Counted from the first letter of the stretch, positions 1-9,430 are shown. The stretch: DNA of 64,000 nt from Arthrobacter sp. PGP41 (GCF_002953935.1 NZ_CP026514.1:62001-126000), one strand, 5' to 3'. The notes: generated by a model from the sequence alone, not told the origin. Numbers and translations are program-made.

Positions 1-69
1 CAATACCGCGTTCTGGGCGACTGATCGTTTTCAAGCCCAAGCAGTCCTTCCAGTTTCCGAAAGTTGAAC

Positions 70-1708
70 ATGAACACCGCGCCACGACTTGAGCACCACG
101 ACGCCCACACGCGACTGATCGTTGACGGAAAACCATTCCTCTGTATGGGCGGGGAGCTACACAACTCCAGTTCCTCCGATCGCCAATACATGGCCGAAGT
201 GTGGGAAAAGATTTCCGGATCAGGGGCAAATACTGTGATTGCCACAGTGGCCTGGGACCAGGTGGAGCCTCAGGAAGGGACCTTCGACTTCTCCGTTGTC
301 GATGGGATTCTCGAAGATGCCCGTGCAGCCGGCCTGAGACTGACCCTCATCTGGTTCGGGGCCTTCAAGAACGCGTCATCCACTTACGCACCCACCTGGG
401 TTCGGGCCGACAGGACACGCTTCCCTCGCGCGGACCGCGGACCGGAGCCCATGGAAACACCCTTCTCATACAAGGGCTCTATGCCTCGACCGACACTTTC
501 CGTGTTCTCCGACCAGCTCTTCAACGCCGATAGAACGGCCTACTGCCGATTCATGGCACATCTTGCCGAAGTCGACCAGCAGCACACAGTGATCATGGTC
601 CAAGTCGAAAACGAGGTCGGGCTTCTCGGAGCTGGCAGGGACCGATCGGCAGCAGCCCAGGCAGCCTGGGAATCGCCGGTTCCGGTGCCACTTCGCAAGG
701 CCCTGGCGAACAATGCCGACGTGTTCGATCCGACAGTGGCAACAGTCCTGCAACCAGTCATCGCTTCGGAGGCAAGTTGGGCTCACCATTTTGGTGACGG
801 CAACCCCGTTGCTGACGAAAACTTTCATGGCTTGGGCCTTCGCGACCTACGTCGGTGGACTCGCTGCCGCTGGAAAGGAAATTCTGGAGCTTCCCGCTTT
901 CGCCAATGCCTGGCTCGGGCCGCAACACGGGCAGGAACTTCCCGGAAACTACCCAAGCGGCGGGCCGACCGCGAAGATGATTCCGGTATGGCGGACGGCA
1001 GCGCCAGCCATCGATTTCCTCGCCCCGGATATTTACGTTCCGAACTCAGCCGAAGTCATGGCCCAGTACGCGTCGTCCGAAAATCCCTTGTTCATTCCCG
1101 AAGCCCGGTTCCGAGCCGGGGACGCCTTTCTTGCTGTCGGGCGCTTCGGTGCTCTGGGCTATCAGGTCTTTGGCCTTGAAGATGGCCGTCAGGTGAACCA
1201 GTACGGCCTAGCCTGTCGGGCAATCCTGGCACTTGCCGGCCAGATTGTTGACGCCCAGCGAGATGAACGGATCTTCGGATTCGCTTTGGAACAAGACGAA
1301 GATCTTGTCTCGACGACGCTCGGTGGCATCTCTATTACCGTCCGAAATTCAGCAAAGCTCTACAGGTCCATGCTCCTTGACGCCGGTGTAGTTTTGCCGC
1401 CGCCTGCAGAGCTCCCGGGTGAGACCGAGGGCGCGGCCCACGGGCACACTCCCGGGGATGGCCGTCCCTTCGGGCTCATCCTTGAAACGGGACCATTGGA
1501 GTTCCTTGTGGTGGGGCAGGGCGCGCTGTTCGATTTCTATAAAGAGGACTCAGAGCTCGAAGTTGATTCCGTGCGTGAGCTGCGGTTGACCCAGGACGGC
1601 TGGCGGGACGGCCGCCTCTTGAACGGCGACGAGCGGCTTCAGATTTTGAAGAATGACATGATCAGCGCTTCCAGGATCAAGCTGCTCGAGCTTTCCAAGT
1701 CCACTTAA
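70..1708 (+). pseudogene. GH35/GH42-like beta-galactosidase with DUF5597-type C-terminus, frameshifted
   Basis: The N-terminal part (70 to about 825) and the C-terminal part (827 to 1708) lie in different frames but together form one TIM-barrel glycosidase. It has the opening VDGKPFLCMGGELHNSS, a WDQVEPQEG strand, the acid/base motif VQVENEVG and a later PLFIPEARF segment that should hold the nucleophile Glu. The break is at AAC TTT C ATG GCT TGG: removing one base near 826 restores the family-like junction ENF-MAWAFATYVGGLAAAGK. Either the gene is inactive or this is a one-base sequencing error. An ATG at 70 is preferred over TTG at 64. Related enzymes release galactose or similar residues from oligosaccharides. 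The following dehydrogenase suggests a sugar catabolism locus that begins left of the window. Confidence 0.72.
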
Positions 1709-1741
1709 GACGCGAGGGTGCATGTAGAAGGAGGGAAAGCT

Positions 1742-1834
1742 ATGCACCAAAGTGAAAGCGTTTCCGACGGCTACGGGGGCAACGACATAAGCGCCACGGG
1801 AACCCCGCCCCGGCTGCTGCCGGCGCTGGAATGA
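1742..1834 (+). CDS. 30-codon leader-like small ORF overlapping the dehydrogenase start
   Basis: A strong ribosome binding site (AGAAGGAGGGAAAGCT) sits directly before ATG at 1742, whereas the larger downstream gene has no good site of its own. The ORF encodes 30 residues with no recognised domain. Its TGA overlaps the downstream ATG as ATGA at 1831-1834. This looks like a leader peptide that couples translation. The alternative is the remnant of a longer N-terminus separated from the dehydrogenase by a frameshift. No function can be assigned. Confidence 0.35.
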   Translation: MHQSESVSDGYGGNDISATGTPPRLLPALE

Positions 1835-2847
1835 GCACGGGCTTGAGACCTAACGCATCTAGCACGACACCCTCTCTGCCGTCCCCAAAGAAGCTGCGAT
1901 GGGGCATCGCCGGTACGGGAGGGATATCCCAGCAGATCACCGCCGACCTCACTCTCGTGGACAATGCGGACATCGTCGCCGTATCCAGCCGCCAGGCATC
2001 GTCCGCCGAAAAATTCGCACGAACTTTCAGCATCCCGACTTGCTTTGATGACTACCAAAGCATGCTTGCTGCCGACATCGACGCTGTATACATCGGGACG
2101 CCCCAAGTCACGCACTTCGAGTACGCGCGTGAGGCGCTCACCCGAGGCCGCCACGTCCTCTGCGAGAAACCGATTGGCTTGAATGCTGGTGAGGTGAGGG
2201 AACTTGCCTCCATCGCCTCGAAATTCGACGTTTTTTTGATGGAGGCGATGTGGATGAAGTTCAACCCTCTGTACCTCCGCTTGAAGAAGGTCATCGAAAG
2301 CGGAGCGATCGGGGAGATCCGCAGTATCAGATCCTCCTTCGGCGCCCCATTCCCGGAAGACGACTCAAGCCGCTGGAGGCCTGGCGGCAGCGCCTTACTG
2401 GACCAGGGCATCTATCCCGTGACCCTCAGCCACATGTTCCTGGGCCAGCCCTCGAGCATCACCGCGGCGGGCATCACGCGGGAAAACGGAATTGACGTGA
2501 GTGAGAACTTCACGCTCAACTATCGCGACGGATGCTTTGCCCAAGGCTCCAGCTCCATGATCAACTTCCTGGACCAGTCCGCATCACTATCGGGAACCCG
2601 GGGCTGGATCACCATAGACACGGGCTTCTGGTTCGCGTCGCAGTTCCAAGTCCACCGTTTCAGCATCGAAAAGGGCGAGACAACCGAGACTTATGAGACG
2701 AAGCGGGAGGGCAACGGGTACGTCCCAATGCTCCGCGAGGTCACTGCCGCGATTTTGAATGGAGAAAGGGAACATCCGTCCCACACCATGGACGAGACCG
2801 CACGGACCTTTGACACCCTGGACGAAATACGTCGACAGATCAGATAA
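1831..2847 (+). CDS. Gfo/Idh/MocA family NAD(P)-dependent oxidoreductase
   Basis: This 338-aa protein has an N-terminal Rossmann domain (WGIAGTGGISQQIT, GxGxxx dinucleotide motif near residue 26) and the family signature HVLCEKPIGLNAGE, whose EKP lysine is the usual catalytic or structural residue. A C-terminal alpha/beta substrate domain follows. Such enzymes oxidise or reduce sugars, inositols or their derivatives in the cytoplasm, and the exact substrate cannot be read from the sequence. It follows the broken glycosidase by about 120 bp in the same direction, suggesting a shared sugar catabolic role. The start overlaps the stop of a 30-codon ORF (ATGA). About 25 residues precede the Rossmann fold, more than usual, so a later start is possible. 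Confidence 0.85.
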   Translation: MSTGLRPNASSTTPSLPSPKKLRWGIAGTGGISQQITADLTLVDNADIVAVSSRQASSAEKFARTFSIPTCFDDYQSMLAADIDAVYIGTPQVTHFEYAREALTRGRHVLCEKPIGLNAGEVRELASIASKFDVFLMEAMWMKFNPLYLRLKKVIESGAIGEIRSIRSSFGAPFPEDDSSRWRPGGSALLDQGIYPVTLSHMFLGQPSSITAAGITRENGIDVSENFTLNYRDGCFAQGSSSMINFLDQSASLSGTRGWITIDTGFWFASQFQVHRFSIEKGETTETYETKREGNGYVPMLREVTAAILNGEREHPSHTMDETARTFDTLDEIRRQIR

Positions 2848-3893
2848 ATGCACAACCACGAAGGGCCCGCTAGGAAAGTACGGCTAAGCGCAGCAACCCT
2901 TCCGAGGCCAGGAGCAGGAATGCTTCAGGGATAGGAGTGGGCGAAGTTCCGCTGATCCCATCTGCTCTAATGCACGCCTAGTTTTGCCTTTTTGAGCTGC
3001 TTCCCCGCCCTACCTTTAAAGGCCGATAACGGATATTCCGTCACCCTGCCACCGCCCGGGCAAACCACGACTTGGTGATCACGTGGCCGGAACTGGTGGC
3101 GACTTCGTGCCGTCCAGGGCGCTGGAGTCAATTCAGGTTATCCACGGCTTCAAGTAGGAGCCGTTGGGGTAGCTCCCTGGTACGTTGGCGAGCCTCGCGA
3201 CCTCCGCACTGGTGATTTTTGTCTGCACCGTTGCAGGCCGCTCGTGCGAAAATGCAAGTTGCTGAAGCTTATACTTGCCAGTAGTTTTGCTTCTCGGTTG
3301 TTTCGCACATCCCCCAAATTGTGAAGCGACCAGGAAGGCCCCGCGGCGTCCCCCATGTTGCGGGGCCTTTCGTTAGGTGATGCCTGGCCAGCGGATGGGT
3401 TCCAAGGCCCCGTCCCCGTAGCCCACACACTCGCCAGTGTTTTCGAAAGCCCAACAGCGTGAATTTACGTTCTTGCACGCCTCCCTTGGGTACGAAGCCG
3501 CAGAACGTTCAAATTGACCGCGGCCGGCAGTTCTTGCAGTTGCTGCCAATCCCCCTGACGAAACGCCGATAATAAAGAGCATGTAAAGCAGAACTCTGCG
3601 TATCTCATCAGATGAATCAATAGGCTCGCTCCCCCGATCCGTAATGAGTGCTCCACATCATTGAGACTCCGTCGGTTTTGGCGGCCTGACGGCATCACAG
3701 AGTTGTGAGAGGTCTCATAGCCCATACGGATTCCGGGCCGCTCAGGGCGTCGCGGCGAGAGAATGCCGCATCCAGTCAGGAAAATGGCAGCCGCTGACCG
3801 GCCATCCGGACAGGTCAGCCGTGGCTGGAATCGGTCTCTCGCCAAATCCACTGGCATGCACGGGTATTAGTGAGCCAAGGCACGACGCCAGGG
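2848..3893. other. Long intergenic region without a recognisable gene
   Basis: About 1 kb between the dehydrogenase and the 618-aa gene. Open frames here (for example 3465-3857 on the minus strand) show neither family features nor the expected codon bias. GC content is lower than in most of the window. The only supported element is a hairpin at 3335-3370. The region may be the decayed edge of an inserted segment, but no transposase, integrase or direct repeat was recognised. Confidence 0.5.
3335..3370 (+). terminator. Putative rho-independent terminator hairpin
   Basis: AAGGCCCCGC (3335-3344) pairs with GCGGGGCCTT (3360-3369) across a short loop and is followed by TTTCGTT on the plus strand. 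No gene ends immediately upstream, so the transcript it terminates is unknown. It could end read-through from the dehydrogenase 490 bp upstream or an unannotated RNA. Confidence 0.5.
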
Positions 3894-5750
3894 TCAGGAT
3901 GTGCCGATGAGCAATCGCGCTAGATCCGCCGAGCAGTGGAGATCAAAGTGGCTCTGAGTCGTGGCAAGCAGCTTTGCGTTTGCCGTTCCGACGGCCTCGT
4001 CGAGTTTTTCTCCTTCAGATTCTAGGAATTGTGATACCCCCATTAGGAACTCGTGGGAGAGTGCCTCACCCGGATCGCGGGCGAGAAAGTGCGCGACCAT
4101 GCCGCTGCCCTTATCAACAACACCAAATTGGTTTGAAAGAGAAGACACGATAGCGCTTTGGCACGCTGCTTCGAAGTGTGCATCTATTCGGGACAACACT
4201 TCACGACTAAGGTGGTCGGTCGTTGACGCTCCAGGAATGCTAGATGGTATCGCCGACGCGAGTACGCAGTTCTCCCATATCCACTCTTTAACATCTTCAG
4301 GCAACTCATCTCCGCTGAGTTGGATATCAAGATGTTGTCTGAAGTTCCTGCGGAATCGTTCTGATAGACGGCGCGAGTCCAGCATCTCGTCAACAAAGAG
4401 CATTAGCTCCGGTACGGTGTGGATGACGGCCGCCGGGCGAGGAGAACCCTGCGTCCAATGACTGATCTCCTGCCGGACTCCCCCTGAAATGCGGGGGCCA
4501 AGCGCGGTAGGTCGAAAAACTAGAAGGGCCTGGTTGCAGCTCACCAGGAGGTGGTCTCTGAATGCGATTTCATCGTAGATAGTTGCCTGCAAAAGTCCTA
4601 TCACGCCCCGGTCCCGAGACGTGAGCTCGGTTCCATTGCTGAGGGCGTCAGTGAAATGTGGAGCGTCCTCGTTCGGGCGAGAATACAGAGCACGTTTTGG
4701 GACGGGCCATCGATCGGCGAGTTGAGCTGAATAGCGTTCTAGGTTGTCACCATCGGAGCTGCGTCTGAATCTAAGTTCATCGATTGCCGTTGGTTGGATC
4801 GCGACAACGCCAACAGAATCGCGCTGGGTTGCGGCGACGCGAGCGTCGAAGGTGCGGCGTAAACCTCCGGATAGGCGGTTTACGTCAAATGCAAATTGTC
4901 CCCAGCGGTCGTATTCGTTATGACCGTCCGATTTGAGGTTTTCCCCGCGGGGTTCTGTGATCTTGTGCGAGATGTAGGCCGACTTGATGTCCGGCCATCG
5001 GCACAGCGCTACGAGACTGTCCACTTCATGCTTAACGGACAAGACTGTCAGGGGAACGTCAAATGCCTTGGCAATCCCCTCCGCCGCCACCATTTCTGAG
5101 CGTCGCCAAGCTATCAATCGGAGTAGATTCTTGACATCCATGTCGAGAATCACCGATCTCGTTTGCTCGGCAGTGAAGCCGACCGGCAATAGTCCACCTG
5201 TAGCTAACTTCCAAGCGTGCGGCGTGTAGTCCTCGATAGCCCTGTCGCGCTGATAGAGGCCATCCGCCTTCTGCAGACGTGCGTACATGTCATAGATGTC
5301 ATCAATCAGAACTATGACTCGCCTAAGCTGCAGCCGCCGGGTGCCATCGGAATCAGTCGAGTCCTTCCCCACTGCTGGTCGCTCCACCAGTCTTCTGAGG
5401 CGTGCTTCGAATGGCGGGGTGTAAATCTCGAGCCGTCGCCCGGAAAAAAGTGTCAGGTGACCGGCCAAGACTGTTGCAGGGGCGGCAGATGATTCAAGTT
5501 CGTGGGAAGCGGAGCCGAAAGCCCGATCCCAGTAATCCAAGACGGTCTGCCTACTGTTGTTTGAGCAGACGTCTAGCATCGAAGCATCGCTTCTTCGGGT
5601 TTCAGAACGATAGAGACCCTTGAGATGCTCCTCAAGGTCACACACAGCCAATTCGGGGTGGCCACTCAGCGTGGCTGCTGTTTCACTTAGACCCGTTCCT
5701 GTCGCTGAGCAAACTAGAACTAGCGGCGCAGGATTTTCCGCGTCCTTCAA
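3894..5750 (-). CDS. Unrecognised 618-aa protein: P-loop-kinase-like N-terminus and deoxyribosyltransferase/SLOG-like segment
   Basis: No confident family. Residues 10-30 (VLVCSATGTGLSETAATL) resemble the strand-loop-helix of a P-loop kinase, but the Walker A lysine is absent (GTGLSE). Residues 145-155 (VIVLIDDIYDM) form a Walker B-like hydrophobic strand ending in acidic residues. Residues 390-430 (IYDEIAFRDHLLV, then VFRP and SGGVRQEI) resemble the nucleotide-binding segment of N-deoxyribosyltransferase or SLOG-like Rossmann folds. These are impressions from motifs, not domain hits. The start is TTG at 5750, overlapping the upstream gene's stop as TTGA, so translation is probably coupled. 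No signal peptide or membrane segment is visible, so it is probably cytosolic. Base composition is clearly less GC-rich than the surroundings, which suggests transfer. A defence or nucleotide-signalling role is speculation. Confidence 0.75.
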   Translation of the reverse strand: MKDAENPAPLVLVCSATGTGLSETAATLSGHPELAVCDLEEHLKGLYRSETRRSDASMLDVCSNNSRQTVLDYWDRAFGSASHELESSAAPATVLAGHLTLFSGRRLEIYTPPFEARLRRLVERPAVGKDSTDSDGTRRLQLRRVIVLIDDIYDMYARLQKADGLYQRDRAIEDYTPHAWKLATGGLLPVGFTAEQTRSVILDMDVKNLLRLIAWRRSEMVAAEGIAKAFDVPLTVLSVKHEVDSLVALCRWPDIKSAYISHKITEPRGENLKSDGHNEYDRWGQFAFDVNRLSGGLRRTFDARVAATQRDSVGVVAIQPTAIDELRFRRSSDGDNLERYSAQLADRWPVPKRALYSRPNEDAPHFTDALSNGTELTSRDRGVIGLLQATIYDEIAFRDHLLVSCNQALLVFRPTALGPRISGGVRQEISHWTQGSPRPAAVIHTVPELMLFVDEMLDSRRLSERFRRNFRQHLDIQLSGDELPEDVKEWIWENCVLASAIPSSIPGASTTDHLSREVLSRIDAHFEAACQSAIVSSLSNQFGVVDKGSGMVAHFLARDPGEALSHEFLMGVSQFLESEGEKLDEAVGTANAKLLATTQSHFDLHCSADLARLLIGTS

Positions 5751-5992
5751 CGCTTGAAGTAACTCTGGATGGCCACATGCCCCACGATCACATCTGTAGA
5801 CGTGATCACCGTCGGGGAGGTGAAGGCATCGCCAGCGTCCTCAATACTGCAAAAGGCAAGCCGTGGACCGGATCCCTTGGTGAGACTGTCGAAGAACTCA
5901 ACTTCTGATGGGTCTTCATCATCGACAAACATCGTGCCGTCAAGAAGCATTGGCGTTTCCAAAATTCTAGGTGTCACTTTGTCCCCATCCAT
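5747..5992 (-). CDS. Unrecognised 81-aa protein coupled to the 618-aa gene
   Basis: A small acidic protein beginning MDGDKVTPRILETPMLLDG, with a DDEDPSEVEFFDSL acidic stretch and a C-terminal hydrophobic strand (TSTDVIVGHVAIQSYFKR). There is no signal peptide or transmembrane helix. Its stop overlaps the TTG start of the next gene by three bases, so the two are almost certainly one operon whose products act together. The Shine-Dalgarno region is weak (GGCAGG, 9 nt upstream). It could be an immunity, sensor or adaptor partner, but nothing in the sequence decides this. Its composition matches its lower-GC partner. Confidence 0.6.
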   Translation of the reverse strand: MDGDKVTPRILETPMLLDGTMFVDDEDPSEVEFFDSLTKGSGPRLAFCSIEDAGDAFTSPTVITSTDVIVGHVAIQSYFKR

Positions 5993-7191
5993 CTAGTTGT
6001 ACCTGCCACTTGCCGAAACACTAGCTCTCTCGGTGCACCTTCTTCAATCAACAACTCGACTCATGCTTTGGTATATCACCTGGGGTGCCAGCGTAGCGGT
6101 CATTGACGCGCCATGGGTTTCAAAAACAGAACGGTCATTCCCTTCAAAGCGCCCTTCTGATGTCAGACGGAACCGAGGGTCGCTATTTCAAGTCAAAGCA
6201 GCAGGAAACCAAACCCCGGCCAGGGGTACGTGGTCCAGGTTATCGACGTTGGCCGGGGCTGTGACCGGCGGCCAATAGTTTCCCGGATCACCTAGCCGCG
6301 TTACAACCGTAAGTAGCCTCCGGGCGGATCAGCCAGGGCCGCAACTCACCCGACATATTGCTTTATGCTTCGACGGCCAGAGGCCCTCGCTGTGTGCCTC
6401 ATGCAAAAATGGCCCAACCCTCGGTGGCCTTCGTGCCGCGGTTGCCGGCCACGCGCGGGTCCTCGAAGAAATGCAGCCTCCAATGCAGGTGGAGAATTAC
6501 TCGTAGGCCGACTCCCGCGCCGTTGACGGAATCTCCATTATCGGTCCTCATGCGCCGGGAACGTGGTTCGAGAACCCCATTTGGAGCCATCCCGAAGAGA
6601 GGTGGCCGACGCCTCGTTTGAGGCGGAGAGTTCGCCATAGAAGTCGATTAAAAGTTCACCACGTAGGCCGTTTTGCGCAGTACGACGTGAGCAGCGAGCA
6701 CCTGGTTATACACACTACTTCCCTGATCTGGGGGCGAGGCCGGAGGCAGGCACCTACGCGCATGATCGTGGCCGAATCAGGCCGTAACTATCGCGGTCCG
6801 AACGGCCAAGGACTGACCATCATCCCTGGCGAGGAGGGCATCCGGTTAAACGGCCCTAAGGCTGCCGGCGAATCATTCGAAACATTCCATCTGTGGGAGC
6901 GCCAAGAAGCTCGGATATCCAAGGACGGCTGAGTCTTGTAAGGCCGGGAACCTGCCTTAGGGCGAGGTTGTTACAGCGATCTTGATTGCCGCCGCCGTCC
7001 GGGCGCTGAGATCGACAATGGGCGTCCTCGTGAGCGACGCACTGTGGGACAACTGGGCCGTTGGTCTCCATCTGTTCGAGAGAGTGGTGCGGCCACTGGC
7101 GGACGGGGAAAAGATCGGACGGGAGCTCAAGATCGAGTGGTTGCGGCCGGATACTTTCCACATGGCTGACTGCTCAGCCTCACCGCAGCTC
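5993..7191. other. Region without a recognisable gene
   Basis: About 1.2 kb between the accessory pair and the TetR gene. It should hold the promoter of the 81-aa/618-aa operon (minus strand). Open frames at 6618-6932 and from 6982 on the plus strand translate into fragments such as LWDNWAVGLHLFERVVRPLADGEKIGRELKIEW that look somewhat protein-like but match no family I recognise. They may be gene remnants. An imperfectly spaced inverted repeat, CCCCGGCCA/TGGCCGGGG, lies at 6214-6258. Nothing else stands out. Confidence 0.45.
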
Positions 7192-7896
7192 CTACCCCCG
7201 CAGGGCCCCCAGCCCGGAAATCAGCGCCTCCAGCCCCAGGCTGAAGGCCGCATCGGCCGGGGACCCGCCGCCATTCGCGGCACTCCGCACGGCGGCGGTG
7301 AAATGAGGCGTCGAGCCAGCCATCGTGCCCGAATCGAAGATGTCCGCCGGCGCTGTCACGTCGTACGCAGAGCCGAAGATAAAGGACTCCAGCGCCACGA
7401 TCGAGGACACCACCCGATCCTGTGGAAAGCCGGCGTCGAGGAATCCCTTGCTCACGGTCTCGTACATCGCCAGCGTCTGCGGCGCGTCCGTCACCGGAAG
7501 CACGGCAATGACCGGAATGAGCGGCGTATGCCGGGCGAAGACGTTCCGGTAGCTCCACGCCCAGCTCCGTACCGCCTCTTCCCAAGGAGCCGAGCCAAAA
7601 TCGGACACATCCACCAGTGAGGTCAAGTGGTCCTCCACCAGGAGCAGGACGTCCCGTTTCGAGGTGACGTGGTTGTAAAGGGCCGACGGCGCCACGTCCA
7701 GTTCCTTGGCCAGGCCCGCCATCGTGAGCCCGTCATAGCCCTTGCGGTTGATGAGCTCCAGCGCAGCCGCCGTGATCCCCGCCTTGTCCAGCAGTGCGGC
7801 GGACGGTCGTCCCGCGCGCCTCTTGGCCCCCGCAGCTCCAGCGGGGGTTCCGGGATTCTTCGCGGAGCGTCCCTGTACAGCTGGTCCTGCCGGCAT
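7192..7896 (-). CDS. TetR family transcriptional regulator, probable repressor of polyamine genes
   Basis: After a basic, alanine/proline-rich N-terminus (RRAGRPSAALLDKAGI) comes a canonical TetR helix-turn-helix: ITAAALELINRKGYDGLTMAGLAKELDVAPSALYNHVTSKRDVLLLVE. An all-helical ligand-binding domain ends in GLEALISGLGALRG. The start at 7896 is preferred because GAAAGG lies 6 nt upstream. ATGs at 7926 and 7989 are in frame, but 7989 lies inside the operator. The gene is divergent from putrescine oxidase, with a TetR-type palindrome in the shared intergenic region. The same palindrome covers the agmatine deiminase promoter, so this protein probably controls both. The inducer may be putrescine or a related amine (inference). 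Confidence 0.88.
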   Translation of the reverse strand: MPAGPAVQGRSAKNPGTPAGAAGAKRRAGRPSAALLDKAGITAAALELINRKGYDGLTMAGLAKELDVAPSALYNHVTSKRDVLLLVEDHLTSLVDVSDFGSAPWEEAVRSWAWSYRNVFARHTPLIPVIAVLPVTDAPQTLAMYETVSKGFLDAGFPQDRVVSSIVALESFIFGSAYDVTAPADIFDSGTMAGSTPHFTAAVRSAANGGGSPADAAFSLGLEALISGLGALRG

Positions 7897-7974
7897 CACT
7901 GGCCTTTCGTTGGTGGTCTCCAGCATTATTCCATCCGGCACTTCCGGTCCCGGCGCCAAACAGCTATAGTTCTC

Positions 7975-7997
7975 ATAAATGAACGTCATTCATTTAT
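7975..7997. promoter_or_regulatory. TetR-type operator between tetR and putrescine oxidase
   Basis: Arms ATAAATGAA and TTCATTTAT form an inverted repeat around CGTCA. Read as 10-bp half-sites around one central base, they are TAAATGAACG and CATTCATTTA, with one mismatch from perfect symmetry. A TATAGT box at 7965-7970 would be the -10 element of the putrescine oxidase gene, placing its transcription start inside the operator. The same palindrome, perfect, recurs at 26672-26692. Confidence 0.75.
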
Positions 7998-8031
7998 TGG
8001 TTCCCGGCAAAGGAACCCAAGAGAGGACACC

Positions 8032-9417
8032 ATGCTGAACCTGAACCGCGACGTCGTGGTCGTCGGAGCCGGACCCTCGGGACTCACCGCAGCCCGTGAA
8101 CTGAAGAAGGCCGGCCTGAGCGTCGCCGTACTGGAGGCACGCGACCGCGTGGGCGGCCGCACCTGGACCGACACCGTGGACGGCGCCATGCTGGAAATCG
8201 GCGGCCAGTGGGTCTCGCCGGACCAGACCGTGCTCCTCGACCTCCTCCAGGAACTCGGCCTCCAGACCTATCCCCGCTACCGCGAGGGCGATTCGATGTA
8301 TATCGGCAAGGACGGCATCCCCGTCCGCTACGCAGGCGACACCTTCCCCGTAGGCCCGGATACCGAAGCCGAGATGAACAAACTCATCAACCTGCTGGAC
8401 AGCCTCGCCGCCGAGATCGGCCCGGCCGAGCCCTGGGCCCACCCCAGGGCTCGGGAACTGGACACCGTCTCCTTCCACCATTGGCTCCGCCGGCACTCCG
8501 GCAATGAAGAGGCCTGCAACAACATCGGCCTCTTCATTGCCGGCGGCATGCTCACCAAGCCCGCGCACGCGTTCTCCGCCCTGCAGGCCGTGCTGATGGC
8601 CGCCTCGGCGGGGTCCTTCACCCATCTCACCGACGAGGACTTCATCCTGGACCGGCGTGTTGTGGGCGGCATGCAGCAGGTCTCCCTGCTGCTCGCGCGG
8701 GACCTGGGGGACGACGTCGTCCTTAATTCCCCGGTGCGTACCATCAACTGGGAGCCGGACCCCGACGGCGGCCACCGCGTCACCGTCGAATCGGACCGTG
8801 CCACCGTCAAGGCCCGGTTCGTGATCATGGCTGTGCCGCCCAACCTCTACTCCCGCGTCTCGTTCAACCCGCCGCTGCCACGCCGCCAGCACCAGATGCA
8901 CCAGCACCAGTCGCTGGGCCTGGTGATCAAGGTGCACGCCGTCTACAGTCGCCCGTTCTGGCGCAGCTCCGGTCTGTCCGGCACCTGCTTCGGCGCCGGC
9001 TCCCTGGTGCAGGAGGTCTACGACAACACCAACTTCGGCGATACCAGGGGCACCCTGGTGGGCTTCGTCTCCGATGAAAAGGCCGACGCCGTCTTCGAGT
9101 TGGGTGCCGACGAACGCAAGCGCGCCATTCTGGAGTCCATCGCCGGCTTCCTCGGCGCCGAAGCGCTCGAGCCCGAGGTCTACTACGAGTCCGACTGGGG
9201 CTCTGAGGAATGGACCCGCGGCGCCTACGCGTCCAGCTACGACCTCGGCGGACTCCACCGCTACGGCAAGGACCAGCATGCCCCAGTCGGGCCTATCTAC
9301 TGGTCCTCCTCCGACCTTGCCGCCGAAGGGTACCAGCACGTCGATGGTGCCATCCGGATGGGCCAGCGGACTGCTGCCAGCATCTGCAAGGCAGCCCGCT
9401 TGGCCGTTCCCGCCTGA
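8032..9417 (+). CDS. puo: Putrescine oxidase, flavin monoamine oxidase family
   Basis: A 461-aa flavoprotein. Residues 10-45 hold the FAD dinucleotide motif (VVGAGPSGLTAAREL, then LEARDRVGGRTWTD). The C-terminus has GYQHVDGAIRMGQRTAA, the flavin-binding end of the monoamine oxidase fold. Segments such as DTVSFHHWL, NIGLFIAGGMLTKPAHAFSALQAVLMAASAGSF and VYYESDWGSEEWTRGAY read like the characterised Rhodococcus and Micrococcus putrescine oxidases (from memory). The reaction converts putrescine, O2 and water to 4-aminobutanal, ammonia and H2O2. The start is ATG at 8032 after GAGAGGACACC. The promoter carries the TetR palindrome shared with the agmatine deiminase gene, supporting a polyamine role. 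A broader monoamine substrate range remains possible. Confidence 0.9.
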   Translation: MLNLNRDVVVVGAGPSGLTAARELKKAGLSVAVLEARDRVGGRTWTDTVDGAMLEIGGQWVSPDQTVLLDLLQELGLQTYPRYREGDSMYIGKDGIPVRYAGDTFPVGPDTEAEMNKLINLLDSLAAEIGPAEPWAHPRARELDTVSFHHWLRRHSGNEEACNNIGLFIAGGMLTKPAHAFSALQAVLMAASAGSFTHLTDEDFILDRRVVGGMQQVSLLLARDLGDDVVLNSPVRTINWEPDPDGGHRVTVESDRATVKARFVIMAVPPNLYSRVSFNPPLPRRQHQMHQHQSLGLVIKVHAVYSRPFWRSSGLSGTCFGAGSLVQEVYDNTNFGDTRGTLVGFVSDEKADAVFELGADERKRAILESIAGFLGAEALEPEVYYESDWGSEEWTRGAYASSYDLGGLHRYGKDQHAPVGPIYWSSSDLAAEGYQHVDGAIRMGQRTAASICKAARLAVPA

Positions 9418-9430
9418 GTCCGGGCGCCCC

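Noticed and set aside
3465..3857. 130-codon minus-strand frame in the intergenic region before the 618-aa gene
   Set aside because: No ribosome site, no codon bias and no recognisable motif; kept as non-coding.
6214..6258. CCCCGGCCA/TGGCCGGGG inverted repeat as a terminator or attachment site
   Set aside because: A loop of 27 nt, no U-tract and no integrase nearby; probably chance in GC-rich DNA.
6618..6932. 104-codon plus-strand frame with a MIVAESGRNYRGPNGQGLTIIPGEEGIRLNG-like segment
   Set aside because: Somewhat protein-like but with an unlikely Arg/His-rich start and no family match; not enough to call a gene.
2848..7191. Mobile element around the accessory gene pair
   Set aside because: Despite lower GC, no transposase, integrase, terminal repeats or tRNA target was recognised by eye.
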